From positions 6,510,001 through 6,574,000 of the forward strand of contig NZ_PHHD01000001.1 in the NCBI RefSeq assembly GCF_002813445.1: a stretch of 64,000 nt of DNA. Direction: 5' to 3'. Source of the DNA: Pseudomonas tolaasii NCPPB 2192. Its GTDB lineage: Bacteria > Pseudomonadota > Gammaproteobacteria > Pseudomonadales > Pseudomonadaceae. Below, one piece after another: positions 8,701 through 17,052 of this stretch (positions within the stretch are counted from its first letter, which is position 1; every line of letters starts with the position of its first letter). The notes under the pieces were generated by a model. The model was not told the DNA's origin. It did no database searches and saw only the letters and a list, made by a program, of their open reading frames with translations. Made by a program: the position numbers and the translations under genes.

Positions 8701-9542
8701 CCACCACCCTTCGCCATGGCGACCGTTCGCAAGCCGTGCTTATCCTGCAAAAGAACCTCAACAGGCAAGGTGCCAATCTAGTGCCAGACGGCCATTACGG
8801 TGATGCCACGGAGGCTGCCGTGCGCGCATACCAGCTGAAGGTTGGTCTGGTGGCCGATGGCGTCGCTGGCACCAAGACCCAAGCAAGCCTCGCTGGTGGC
8901 GACTGTGCCCAGCTGCTGCGCAACAATGACCTGGTAAACGCTGCTGAACGTCTCGGCGTGCCGCTGGCAACTATCTACGCAGTCAACGAAGTGGAATCGA
9001 AAGGCAAGGGCTTCCTCGATAACGGCAAGCCAGTGATCCTGTTCGAACGGCACATCATGTACCGCCAACTCGCCAAGGTTCGGCGCGTGGGGGATGACCC
9101 TGCAGAGGTCAAACGCCACGCCGATGAACTGGCCGCGAATAACCCAGCCCTGGTCAACCCAAAGGCCGGCGGCTACATCGGTGGTACCGCCGAACACCAG
9201 CGCCTGGCAATGGCCCGTCTGATCGATGACACCGCCGCCCTGGAGTCAGCGTCCTGGGGCGCATTTCAGATCATGGGGTTCCACTGGCAACGTCTCGGCT
9301 ACGCCAGCGTGCAGGACTTCGTGGCGGCGATGAGTGCCGGCGAATCTCAACAGTTCGACGCCTTCACTCGCTTTATTGAAACCGATCCGGTGCTGCACAA
9401 GGCCCTGAAAGCCCGCAAATGGGCCGAGTTCGCCCGGCTTTACAACGGGCCGGATTACTTGCGCAATCTCTACGACACCAAGCTACAGCGCGCCTACGAA
9501 CGCCATGCCAGCTGCGAGTGCGGGCAAGGGGTCGCGGCATGA
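8697..9542 (+). CDS. Endolysin: peptidoglycan-binding domain plus N-acetylmuramidase
   Basis: A 281-aa lysin. Residues 4-66 form a peptidoglycan-binding type 1 domain (LRHGDRSQAVLILQKNL and FGD-like HYGDATEAAV). The rest is the N-acetylmuramidase (DUF3380) domain, with NEVESKGKGFL holding the likely catalytic Glu and later ASWGAFQIMGFHW. It hydrolyses glycan strands at lysis. No signal peptide is visible, so release depends on the holin. The ATG at 8697 overlaps the holin stop; longer readings from 8565 are antisupported by that overlap. Confidence 0.94.
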   Translation: MTTTLRHGDRSQAVLILQKNLNRQGANLVPDGHYGDATEAAVRAYQLKVGLVADGVAGTKTQASLAGGDCAQLLRNNDLVNAAERLGVPLATIYAVNEVESKGKGFLDNGKPVILFERHIMYRQLAKVRRVGDDPAEVKRHADELAANNPALVNPKAGGYIGGTAEHQRLAMARLIDDTAALESASWGAFQIMGFHWQRLGYASVQDFVAAMSAGESQQFDAFTRFIETDPVLHKALKARKWAEFARLYNGPDYLRNLYDTKLQRAYERHASCECGQGVAA

Positions 9543-9742
9543 TCGACTTCAAAGCGGTGCAGAAATTACGCGTGCAGGACGGTGACCTGCTGGTGGTTCC
9601 CGAATCGACCGAACAGGACGATATGCAGCTGTTGGCCGAGTCCATCCAGATAATGAACGGCGCCCGTGCCTTGATCGTGCGCGGCCCAATTAAGCAGCTC
9701 GATACTGCGGCCATGAACAAACTCGGCTGGTACCGCGCGTGA
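9539..9742 (+). CDS. Small conserved phage protein in lysis cassette, function unknown
   Basis: A 67-aa soluble protein starting MIDFKAVQKLRVQDGDLLVV. It overlaps the muramidase stop (ATGA) and the spanin start (GTGA), so it belongs to the coupled lysis unit. No membrane segment, signal or cysteine pair is visible. I do not recognise a function; the position suggests a role in lysis or a structural accessory. Confidence 0.75.
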   Translation: MIDFKAVQKLRVQDGDLLVVPESTEQDDMQLLAESIQIMNGARALIVRGPIKQLDTAAMNKLGWYRA

Positions 9743-10182
9743 TTACCCTGCGCCAGACCATGTATGGCACCGCCCTGCTCGGCGCCATGGGTCTGCTGAT
9801 CTGGATCCAAGAAACACGCATCGACGTCGCTGAGGGCAAAACCGAACGGGCGCAAGATGCGGCCAAGACCGCCCGCGACGACGCCGACCGTAACCTGAAA
9901 ACTGCCAACACGCTTACCGACACATTGAGACAGGAGCGTGACGCGCAGAGCAACCTGCGGGCCCAACAGGATCAGTTGCGCCTGAGCCTGGCAAAGCGCG
10001 AGCGGACAATAGAGGAACTGAAGCTTGAAAATGATGACCTTCGGAAATGGGCTGATCAGCCTTTGCCTGACGCTGCTCGGCGGCTGCGCGAGCGCCCCGC
10101 CATCACCGGCGCCGCCGCTTATCGTGACTGGCTGTCCGGCCGTGGTGCCGTGCCAGCTGCCGGCGACCAGCCCTCGCAGTAA
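9739..10182 (+). CDS. Inner-membrane spanin (Rz / LysB-like)
   Basis: A 147-aa protein with one N-terminal membrane segment (residues about 6-22) followed by a long coiled coil rich in Arg, Gln, Asp and Leu (residues 30-110). This is the Rz plan: anchored in the inner membrane and reaching across the periplasm to Rz1. The start is GTG, overlapping the previous stop as GTGA. The Rz1 gene is nested in another frame from 10025. Confidence 0.88.
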   Translation: MITLRQTMYGTALLGAMGLLIWIQETRIDVAEGKTERAQDAAKTARDDADRNLKTANTLTDTLRQERDAQSNLRAQQDQLRLSLAKRERTIEELKLENDDLRKWADQPLPDAARRLRERPAITGAAAYRDWLSGRGAVPAAGDQPSQ

Positions 10183-10282
10183 TGGCGATCAACTCACCGA
10201 CCAGGACCGCGTTGAAGCCGCTTGGGCCGACTGCGCCGCACAAGTCGATATGGTTTATCAACATCAGCAGGCTGCTCAATGA
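10025..10282 (+). CDS. Outer-membrane spanin lipoprotein (Rz1 / LysC-like), nested in Rz
   Basis: An 85-aa lipoprotein with a hydrophobic leader and lipobox LLGGC (Cys21), followed by a proline-rich stretch (ASAPPSPAPP), both hallmarks of Rz1. It overlaps Rz out of frame, as in lambda and P2. The TTG at 10025 has an AGAGGA site 8 bases upstream; ATG codons at 10031 and 10034 are alternatives with poorer spacing. Together with Rz it fuses the two membranes at the end of lysis. Its stop overlaps the gpR start. Confidence 0.87.
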   Translation: MKMMTFGNGLISLCLTLLGGCASAPPSPAPPLIVTGCPAVVPCQLPATSPRSNGDQLTDQDRVEAAWADCAAQVDMVYQHQQAAQ

Positions 10283-10761
10283 ACAAGCCCGAAAGCCTTC
10301 GCGCTCATCTGCTGGCCACCGTCGCCGAACTCCAGCACAACCCCGACCTCTTGCTGATATTCATCGACAACGGCAAGGTCCGCTGCACCGCTGCGGCAAG
10401 CCTGTCCTTTGAATACAGTTACGATCTGCAGATCATCATCACCGCATTTGCGGGCCACCCTGACAGCGTCATGCTGCCCTTGCTCGGATGGATAAGCGTC
10501 AATCAGCCTGAACTGTTGGAGAACTACGATAAAGCGCAAAACGGCGTGCAGTTCGAGGCCGACATTCTCGACAAGGACAAAGTAGACCTCGGCCTGACAC
10601 TGCACCTGACAGAGCGGGTGGTAATAGGCAAGGATGACCAGGGCAATACCACCGTGAGGCATGCCGGCGAGCCACAGCGTGTGGCAGGTTATCTTGATCC
10701 GAACTGGGTGCCAGGATCCAAAGGCAATGCCGACGAGTGGGTAGTACCAGATGGCCGATAA
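10279..10761 (+). CDS. Tail completion protein (P2 gpR family)
   Basis: A 160-aa protein beginning MNKPESLRAHLLATVAELQ with LLIFIDNGKVRCT and the central YDLQIIITAFAGHPDSV, typical of gpR. It is needed to finish the tail before joining to heads. The start overlaps the Rz1 stop (ATGA) and its 3' end overlaps gpS by 11 bp. Confidence 0.93.
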   Translation: MNKPESLRAHLLATVAELQHNPDLLLIFIDNGKVRCTAAASLSFEYSYDLQIIITAFAGHPDSVMLPLLGWISVNQPELLENYDKAQNGVQFEADILDKDKVDLGLTLHLTERVVIGKDDQGNTTVRHAGEPQRVAGYLDPNWVPGSKGNADEWVVPDGR

Positions 10762-11209
10762 ACTGGAAGCGCTTGAAACCTGGGCGGCCGGCCTACTGGA
10801 GCAACTCCAGCCCGCGGCCCGGAATCAGGTTGCCCGCTCCATTGGCCAGGAACTGCGACGTAGCCAGCAAAAGCGGGTGCAGACTCAGATAAACCCGGAC
10901 GGCAGCAAGTTCGCGCCACGTAAAAAGCGGGACTTGCGGGGTAAGCAGGGCCGCATCCAGCGCAAGGTTGAGATGTTCAAAAAGCTGCGCACGGCGACCT
11001 ACATGAAGGCCCGAGGCGACAGCAATGCAGTTACGGTAGGGTTCACCGGACGAATAGCTCGGATCGCAAGGGTTCACCAGTACGGGTTGAAGGATCGAGC
11101 GGAGCGTGGCGCGCCCGATGTGCGCTACGAACAACGTGAAGTGCTGGGATTCACGGACCAAGACCTCGACTTGATCCGCGATAGCCTGCTGGCTCACCTG
11201 ACACTGTAA
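10751..11209 (+). CDS. Tail completion / virion morphogenesis protein (P2 gpS family)
   Basis: The 152-aa product carries the gpS pattern with a helical N-terminus, then DGSKFAPRKKR (a conserved basic loop) and a C-terminal RIARVHQYGLKDRAE segment. gpS works with gpR in tail completion. The stop codon lies inside the next late-activator box (11205-11223), so the gpR/gpS unit ends where the baseplate unit begins. Confidence 0.93.
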   Translation: MADKLEALETWAAGLLEQLQPAARNQVARSIGQELRRSQQKRVQTQINPDGSKFAPRKKRDLRGKQGRIQRKVEMFKKLRTATYMKARGDSNAVTVGFTGRIARIARVHQYGLKDRAERGAPDVRYEQREVLGFTDQDLDLIRDSLLAHLTL

Positions 11210-11223
11210 ATCATCGCCCTACA
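11205..11223 (+). promoter_or_regulatory. Late-activator (Ogr-type) box upstream of gpV
   Basis: TGTAAATCATCGCCCTACA fits TGT-N13-ACA and resembles the boxes at 4499 and 15731 (all start TGTA and end TACA, followed by A). P2 has a late promoter for gpV at this point. The distance from box centre to the gpV ATG is about 57 bases, so the transcript leader would be very short if Ogr acts at -55. Confidence 0.6.
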
Positions 11224-11270
11224 AGGCGCCGAAGCTGCACCCGTACGCGCGTGGCGCCACCATCGGCGCC

Positions 11271-11849
11271 ATGAACGATCTCGCCGCCCTCTCCCGCATG
11301 CTCGAAAACCTCATCCGCTTCGGCGTCATCGCCGCCGTGCAGATGGAGCCCCCGCGCGTGCAGGTAAAAACTGGAACGCTGACCACCGCCTGGCTTCCCT
11401 GGCTTGCGTTGCGCGCAGGCTCCGACCGCGAGTGGGATCCGCCCACCATCGGGGAGCAGGTGATCCTGTTCAGCCCATCCGGCCAGCTCGCCAACGGCAT
11501 TGTCGTGACGGGCGTTTATAGCGACCACATCCCAGCCAATGCCAACCGCGCGGGCCTGCACCGTCGAACCTACGCTGATGGCACAGTGATCGAGTACGAC
11601 AGCGTGGCCCACCACCTAAACGCCACACTGGCCGACGGCGGCACCACCAATCTGATCAGCCGTGGCGGCCTCAACCTGGTCGGCGACATCACACACCAGG
11701 GCGACTACATCCAAACCGGCAATCAGACTGTCACCGGCCGGGTTGACGTGTCGATTGACGTGGTTGCAGCCGGGGTCAGCTTGGTCAAACACCCCCACAC
11801 CGGCGTCAAGGCCGGCGGCGACCAGTCCGGGGAGCCCATCCCATCATGA
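11271..11849 (+). CDS. Baseplate assembly protein V, tail spike (P2 gpV family)
   Basis: The 192-aa product has the gpV features: N-terminal helix (MLENLIRFGVIAAVQ), an OB-like domain (RVQVKTGTLTTAWLPWL, GEQVILFSPSGQL), then a repetitive beta region and a C-terminal KHPHTGVKAGGDQSGEP with HxH-type residues, which in P2 gpV form the iron-binding tip. It punctures the outer membrane during injection. It overlaps gpW by 4 bp. Confidence 0.94.
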   Translation: MNDLAALSRMLENLIRFGVIAAVQMEPPRVQVKTGTLTTAWLPWLALRAGSDREWDPPTIGEQVILFSPSGQLANGIVVTGVYSDHIPANANRAGLHRRTYADGTVIEYDSVAHHLNATLADGGTTNLISRGGLNLVGDITHQGDYIQTGNQTVTGRVDVSIDVVAAGVSLVKHPHTGVKAGGDQSGEPIPS

Positions 11850-12190
11850 ACCGACAAACCGGCGGCGCCATCGGCGAGCGCGACCACATCAGTCAGGCGA
11901 TCACCGACATTCTCACCACCCGAATCGGCACCCGTGTGATGCGCCGCGAATACGGTAGCCTGTTGCCCGAACTGGTAGACCACCCTTTTAACGACGTCAC
12001 CCGCCTGCGCGTATACGCGGCCACCGTCATGGCTGTGATGCGCTGGGAAACTCGCATCAGCTTGAGTCGCGTGCAATTTGTGGGAGCGAACATGCAAGGC
12101 CAGGCCTCGATCGATCTGGAGGGAACAGTGGTGGACACGAATGAACCGCTGAGCCTCAGCGTGCCGTTGCAGCTGGGAGGCAGTGTATGA
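11846..12190 (+). CDS. Baseplate assembly protein W (gpW/gp25 family)
   Basis: A 114-aa lysozyme-like wedge protein. It contains the family core with ILTTRIGTRVMRREYGSLLPELVD. It forms part of the baseplate wedge and starts sheath assembly. ATGA overlaps with gpV upstream and gpJ downstream point to coupled translation of V, W and J. Confidence 0.95.
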   Translation: MNRQTGGAIGERDHISQAITDILTTRIGTRVMRREYGSLLPELVDHPFNDVTRLRVYAATVMAVMRWETRISLSRVQFVGANMQGQASIDLEGTVVDTNEPLSLSVPLQLGGSV

Positions 12191-13098
12191 ACAGCTTCGC
12201 CGCCATCGACCTTAGCCAACTCCCGCCGCCGCAGATCGTCGAGCAAGTCGACTTCGAAAAGATCTTGGCCGAGCGTAAGGCATATGCAATCAGCCTGTGG
12301 CCGATCGAAGAGCAGGCGGAAATTGCCGCACGTCTGGAAATGGAGTCCGAGCCACTGACCAAGCTGCTGCAAGAGAATGCCTACCGCGAAACCGTATGGC
12401 GGCAACGCGTCAACGAAGCATCCCTGGCCAACCTGCTCGCCACGGCGCGAGGGACAGACCTGGAACAGTTGGCAGCAAACTTCAACGTCAAGCGCTTGGT
12501 GATCCAGGAGGGCCGAGCCAACGCCATACCCCCCGTGCCAAAGCTCATGGAAGGAGACGACAGTTTGCGCGAGCGTGCGCAGATGGCATGGGAAGGTTTG
12601 AGCACTGCCGGCCCACGCAACAGCTACATCTTTCACGCCCGGGCGGCAGATGGCCGGGTCGCTGATGCCACAGCCGAAAGCCCGTCACCTGCCGTTGCCG
12701 TCGTTACCGTGCAATCACTGCTGGGTGATGGCACGGCTGCGCCTGAACTGCTCGCCGTCGTCAACACCTACCTCAGTGACGAGGACCGCCGGCCGGTGGC
12801 CGACCGCCTGATTGTTCAGGGCGCACAAATCCTCAATTATCAGGTCAAGGCCAAGCTGTATTTGCTATCGAGCGGGCCGGAATCGGAACCGATTCTTGCC
12901 GCCTCTGAAGCGCGCTTACTGGCCTACGTCAATCAACGCCGTCGACTCGGTATGGAAGTGTCAGAGTCGGCTCTGCACGCTGCCGCGCACGTTGAGGGTG
13001 TGCGCAAGGTCGAGCTTGATGGCTGGGTAGATATCGTCGCGACCAAAGCCCAGGCACCCTTCTGCACCAAAGTTACCGTTACCCGTGGTGCTGAATAA
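12187..13098 (+). CDS. Baseplate assembly protein J (P2 gpJ family)
   Basis: The 303-aa product begins MNSFAAIDLSQLPPPQIVEQVDF, the P2 gpJ start, followed by the conserved ETVWRQRVNEASLANLLATARGTDLEQLAA region and the VTVQSLLGDGTAAPELLAVV segment. It is the large wedge subunit of the baseplate. It overlaps gpW by 4 bp and its stop meets the gpI start (TAATG). Confidence 0.95.
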   Translation: MNSFAAIDLSQLPPPQIVEQVDFEKILAERKAYAISLWPIEEQAEIAARLEMESEPLTKLLQENAYRETVWRQRVNEASLANLLATARGTDLEQLAANFNVKRLVIQEGRANAIPPVPKLMEGDDSLRERAQMAWEGLSTAGPRNSYIFHARAADGRVADATAESPSPAVAVVTVQSLLGDGTAAPELLAVVNTYLSDEDRRPVADRLIVQGAQILNYQVKAKLYLLSSGPESEPILAASEARLLAYVNQRRRLGMEVSESALHAAAHVEGVRKVELDGWVDIVATKAQAPFCTKVTVTRGAE

Positions 13099-13718
13099 TG
13101 ACCGCCCAACAGCTGCTACCGGGGAACTCCACGCCGCTGGAGCGCCAAGCAGCGCAGGCGCTCGCACAGATCCAGCACGTACCGATCCCCCTGCGTCAGC
13201 TCTGCAACGCGGACACCTGCCCCGTCGATCTTCTGCCGTACCTGGCCTGGGCCTTTTCGGTCGACCGCTGGGATAGCAAATGGACGGAGGCTGCCAAGCG
13301 CGCCGCCATCCGCTCATCCCACTACATCCACTCGCGCAAGGGCACCATCGGCGCACTGCGCCGTGTCGTCGAGCCGCTGGGCTACCTGATTGAGGTGCTG
13401 GAGTGGTGGCAGACCACCCCGCTGGGCGTGCCGGGTACTTTCGCCATCAAGGTCGGAGTACTCGACACCGGGATAACCGAAGAGATGTATCAAGAACTCA
13501 CCTGGCTGATTGATGACGCCAGGCCGGTGACCCGACATCTGACAGGCCTGGCAATCAGCCTCGAAACACAAGGGGTTTTGAACATTTGTGTTGCCTTGTA
13601 TGAAGGCGACGAAATCGACGTTTACCCACCGGTCATGCGTGATATCGAGGTCACTGGGACCATAGGCATAGTCGGGCGGGAACACTCCATAGACACACTG
13701 GACGTTTATTATGATTGA
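13098..13718 (+). CDS. Tail protein I (P2 gpI family)
   Basis: The 206-aa product contains the family sequence LPYLAWAFSVDRWDSKW and SHYIHSRKGTIGALRRVVEPLG. It is a baseplate wedge protein next to which the tail fibres attach. It shares one base with the gpJ stop and overlaps the tail fibre gene by 8 bp. Confidence 0.95.
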   Translation: MTAQQLLPGNSTPLERQAAQALAQIQHVPIPLRQLCNADTCPVDLLPYLAWAFSVDRWDSKWTEAAKRAAIRSSHYIHSRKGTIGALRRVVEPLGYLIEVLEWWQTTPLGVPGTFAIKVGVLDTGITEEMYQELTWLIDDARPVTRHLTGLAISLETQGVLNICVALYEGDEIDVYPPVMRDIEVTGTIGIVGREHSIDTLDVYYD

Positions 13719-15252
13719 TGCGAACTCTCAGTTTTTCGCGATCCTCACCGCTGTGGGGAGAGCCAAGCAGGCGAACGCCGACGCGCTCGGCGTGCCATGG
13801 AAACTCACCGAGATGGGCGTGGGCGATGCCAATGGTACGGACCCCATTCCGAACGAACTGCAAACCCGGCTCATCAACGAGTGGCGACGCCGCCCGCTGA
13901 ATCAGCTGCGAGTCGATCCCGTCAACGCCGCCGTGATTATTGCTGAACAGATCATTCCGGCCGATGAAGGCGGACGCTGGATCCGTGAGATCGGTCTGTA
14001 CGACGCGGACGGTGACCTGGTGGCCGTCGCGAACTGCGCGCCCAGCTATAAGCCGGCCCTATCGCAAGGGTCAGGGCGTACTCAAGTCGTGCGGATGAAT
14101 TTCATCGTTGCCAGTACCGGCAACATCACGCTCAAGATTGACCCGGCGGTGGTACTGGCAACCCGCGAGTACGTCGAACAGCGGATCATGGAAGAGCTTT
14201 ACAAGCTCGACAACAAGCAGTCGGTACGTGTGGCCACCACGGCAAACATCGCCCTGGCGGGTGTACAGACCATCGACGGTGTTGTGTTGGTTGCTGGGGA
14301 TCGCGTGCTGGTAAAAAACCAGACTGTCGCCAAGGACAACGGCCTGTACATCGCAGCTGCGGCCGTATGGAAGCGTTCGGACGATGCTGATAGCAATGCA
14401 GAAGTAACGTCGGCGCTTCTGGTGTCGGTCGAGCAAGGCGCCACTTTGGCCGATACGCGCTGGCAGTTGATCACGGATGGTGTGATCGTTCTAGGCACCA
14501 CGCCATTGACCTTTCAGAACGTGACTCAAGGTTTTGCGCCGATCAATTCTCCCGCGCTCCTGGGGTCTCCAACCGCACCAACCCCTGCACAGTTTGATAT
14601 CAGCAAGCGCCTAGCTACTACTGAGTATGTGCAGCGCGCTCTTGGCAGTTATGCAGGGCAAACGAACTACACGGGCGACACAGCTTTAACTGCGGCAGAT
14701 GTGGGAAGGCTGAGTAACTTTGCACAGCTTTCGACGGTTGCTTTACCCCCAGCGTCGAGTGTTGCAGCTGCGTCATTGATCACTATCGGGAGCTCTTTGT
14801 CTGGCGGTGTCTGGGTGGTCGCTGCAACGGGGGACACCCTGACAAATACGATCACTGAGCCAGGGCCATTTTTCATCCCGGTCGGCTCTCTGGGCGTATT
14901 CCGCCGACTGTTAGGGGGTAGCGGGTGGAGTTTTGATGGTGGGGACGCCTCGCTTAAGTATTCGCCAGGTTTCTCCGCGCGTCTTACGGCGAACGGCTAT
15001 CAGAAATTGCCTTCCGGTCATATCGAGCAGTGGGGCATCGTTCCTCCGATCCCAGCTGGCGGTTCGGTCCTGATCAATTACCCGATCAAATTCCCCAATG
15101 GCCCCTTAGCGATTGTGGCCGGTGCGGGAGCTTCGCAGGCGGGTAGTCCTGGGATTAACTCTTATAACGAATCTGCGGGTCAGGTCAGATTCTGGAATTC
15201 ATCACTCACTGTCGCCACGCAAGCAAGCACCTATTTTGCGAAAGGCATTTAG
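13711..15252 (+). CDS. Tail fibre protein (P2 gpH-like)
   Basis: A 513-aa fibre. Residues 1-150 are the conserved tail-collar N-terminus (DUF3751) that docks on the baseplate, with QFFAILTAVGRAKQANA. Residues about 170-275 form a common phage module (NIALAGVQTIDGVVLVAGDR). The C-terminus (from about 425) resembles a gp53-like receptor-binding domain with SGHIEQWG. It recognises the cell surface. From about 14520 the sequence is visibly more AT-rich than the gene's first half, which suggests replacement of the receptor-binding part. Confidence 0.9.
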   Translation: MIDANSQFFAILTAVGRAKQANADALGVPWKLTEMGVGDANGTDPIPNELQTRLINEWRRRPLNQLRVDPVNAAVIIAEQIIPADEGGRWIREIGLYDADGDLVAVANCAPSYKPALSQGSGRTQVVRMNFIVASTGNITLKIDPAVVLATREYVEQRIMEELYKLDNKQSVRVATTANIALAGVQTIDGVVLVAGDRVLVKNQTVAKDNGLYIAAAAVWKRSDDADSNAEVTSALLVSVEQGATLADTRWQLITDGVIVLGTTPLTFQNVTQGFAPINSPALLGSPTAPTPAQFDISKRLATTEYVQRALGSYAGQTNYTGDTALTAADVGRLSNFAQLSTVALPPASSVAAASLITIGSSLSGGVWVVAATGDTLTNTITEPGPFFIPVGSLGVFRRLLGGSGWSFDGGDASLKYSPGFSARLTANGYQKLPSGHIEQWGIVPPIPAGGSVLINYPIKFPNGPLAIVAGAGASQAGSPGINSYNESAGQVRFWNSSLTVATQASTYFAKGI

Positions 15253-15273
15253 ATCTCTTTAGGAGATGGATTT

Positions 15274-15699
15274 ATGTTCGCGTCCAAAAAAACTGGTTAC
15301 TTTTACGATCCAGTAATTAACGAATTGATGCCGTCGGATGCTGTGGAAATTGACGCTGAAATACATGCCGCTCTATTGAAGGGGCAAGGTGAAGGCAAGG
15401 TAATTACTTGGGCTGAGGATGGTTATCCATTCCTGTCGGATCCCACACCGCCCTCCCAAGAAGAACTCGCAGCGGTTGAACGGGCATGGCGTGACTTGCA
15501 GCTCGCCGCAACGGATAGCGTCGTAACGCGGCACCGCGACGAACTCGAGGACGGTTCGCCAACTTCCCTTACGCCCGACCAGTACGCTGAGCTGCAAGCC
15601 TATCGCCGACAGTTACGTGATTGGCCGAAAGCAGGCGAATTCCCTTTGAACGAGCATCGGCCAACGGCGCCTGGGTGGCTGGCCATCACTGAGCGATGA
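15274..15699 (+). CDS. Tail fibre assembly protein (P2 gpG-like chaperone)
   Basis: A 141-aa protein with the assembly chaperone pattern: N-terminal KTGYFYDPVINELMPSDAVEI and C-terminal YRRQLRDWP, a widely shared motif of this family. It helps the fibre trimerise. The gene follows the fibre gene by 21 bp with a TTAGGAGA ribosome site, and shares its lower GC, so the two probably moved together. Confidence 0.92.
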   Translation: MFASKKTGYFYDPVINELMPSDAVEIDAEIHAALLKGQGEGKVITWAEDGYPFLSDPTPPSQEELAAVERAWRDLQLAATDSVVTRHRDELEDGSPTSLTPDQYAELQAYRRQLRDWPKAGEFPLNEHRPTAPGWLAITER

Positions 15700-15730
15700 T
15701 TCGATATTGTGATCACTCGCCACTTGATCC

Positions 15731-15749
15731 TGTAGCCGCACCTCTTACA
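15731..15749 (+). promoter_or_regulatory. Late-activator (Ogr-type) box upstream of gpFI
   Basis: TGTAGCCGCACCTCTTACA fits TGT-N13-ACA and begins TGTAG like the box at 4499. It ends 76 bases before the tail sheath ATG, so a start site near -55 from the centre would leave a leader of about 30 bases. P2 has the F late promoter at the same place. Confidence 0.65.
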
Positions 15750-15825
15750 AACCCCGCCGCTCGCCCAATCGGCGCGCGCGCGGCAGCCTGTGCACTGTCA
15801 TTCCATCACAGCGCAGGCATAACCC

Positions 15826-16995
15826 ATGGCCGATTATCTCCACGGCGTGCGGGTCATCGAACTCAACGACGGCACCCGCCCCATTCGCACTATTCCCACC
15901 GCAGTTATCGGCATGGTTTGCACGGCTGAAGATGCGGACCCACTGGTTTTCCCTCTGGACACGCCCGTCCTGCTCACCAACGTGCAAACTGCCGTCGGCA
16001 AAGCCGGCGTCAAGGGCACCCTGGCCGCGAGCCTGCAAGGCATCGCCGACCAGACCAAGCCCTACGTCATCGTGGTGCGGGTCAAGGAAGGCGCCGACGA
16101 AGCGGCTACCACCAGCGCCCTGATCGGCGGCACCACCCCGACCGGCCAATACACCGGCATGAAAGCCCTGCTCGCCGCCAAGTCACGCGTGGGCATGACG
16201 CCTCGCATTCTCGGCGTGCCAGGTCTGGACAGTTTGCCGGTGGCCACCGCCCTCGGCGCCATCGCCAAAGACCTTCGCGCCTTTGCTTACGTCAGCGCCT
16301 GGGGCTGCAAAACCAAGGAAGAGGTGGTCGCTTACCGCGAGAACTTCGGCGCCCGCGAAATGATGGTGATCTGGCCGGACTTCCAGAACTGGGACAGCGT
16401 CGCCAACAAGACCGCCACCGCCTCGGCAGTGGCCCGTGCGCTGGGCCTGCGCGCCAAGATCGATCAGGAGACAGGTTGGCACAAGACCCTGTCCAACGTA
16501 GCCGTAAGCGGCGTCACAGGTATCAGCGCCGATGTGTTCTGGGATCTGCAAAACCCGGCTACCGACGCCAACTACCTGAACAGTAACGACGTCACCACGT
16601 TGATCAATGCCAACGGCTTCCGCTTCTGGGGTAGCCGTACTTGCAGCGACGATCCGCAGTTCGCTTTCGAAAACTACACGCGCACTGCGCAGATCCTCGC
16701 GGACACCATGGCCGAAGCGCATATGTGGGCCATCGACCGCCCTATGCACGCCTCGCTGGTACGGGACCTGGTCGAAGGCGTGAACGCCAAGATGCGCGAG
16801 CTGAAATCCCAGGGTTACTTGATCGGGGGCAACTGCTGGTATCCGGACGACATCAACACCAAGGACACCCTCAAGGCCGGCAAGCTCTGGGTGGATTATG
16901 ACTACACCCCAGTGCCGCCGCTTGAAGACCTCACCTTCCGCCAGCGAATCACCGACCGTTACCTGATCGACTTCGCCAAAGGCATCAATAGCTAA
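15826..16995 (+). CDS. Tail sheath protein (P2 gpFI family)
   Basis: The 389-aa product is full length for the contractile sheath. It has the start GVRVIELNDGTRPIRTI, the PRILGVPGLDS segment, and the C-terminal FVDYDYTPVPPLEDLT-like end (WVDYDYTPVPPLEDLTF). Contraction of the sheath drives the tube through the envelope. It heads the FI-FII-E-T-U-D block. Confidence 0.96.
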   Translation: MADYLHGVRVIELNDGTRPIRTIPTAVIGMVCTAEDADPLVFPLDTPVLLTNVQTAVGKAGVKGTLAASLQGIADQTKPYVIVVRVKEGADEAATTSALIGGTTPTGQYTGMKALLAAKSRVGMTPRILGVPGLDSLPVATALGAIAKDLRAFAYVSAWGCKTKEEVVAYRENFGAREMMVIWPDFQNWDSVANKTATASAVARALGLRAKIDQETGWHKTLSNVAVSGVTGISADVFWDLQNPATDANYLNSNDVTTLINANGFRFWGSRTCSDDPQFAFENYTRTAQILADTMAEAHMWAIDRPMHASLVRDLVEGVNAKMRELKSQGYLIGGNCWYPDDINTKDTLKAGKLWVDYDYTPVPPLEDLTFRQRITDRYLIDFAKGINS

Positions 16996-17002
16996 ACCGG
17001 GC

Positions 17003-17018
17003 CTCCCCGAAAGGGGAG
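17003..17018 (+). promoter_or_regulatory. GAAA tetraloop hairpin between sheath and tube genes
   Basis: CTCCCC-GAAA-GGGGAG forms a strong six-pair stem capped by a GNRA loop. No T-run follows, so it is not a classical terminator. It may protect the sheath mRNA 3' end or tune the ratio of sheath to tube. Confidence 0.5.
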
Positions 17019-17052
17019 TTCACCCTCAACACGTCTCCCGGAGAACACCGCC

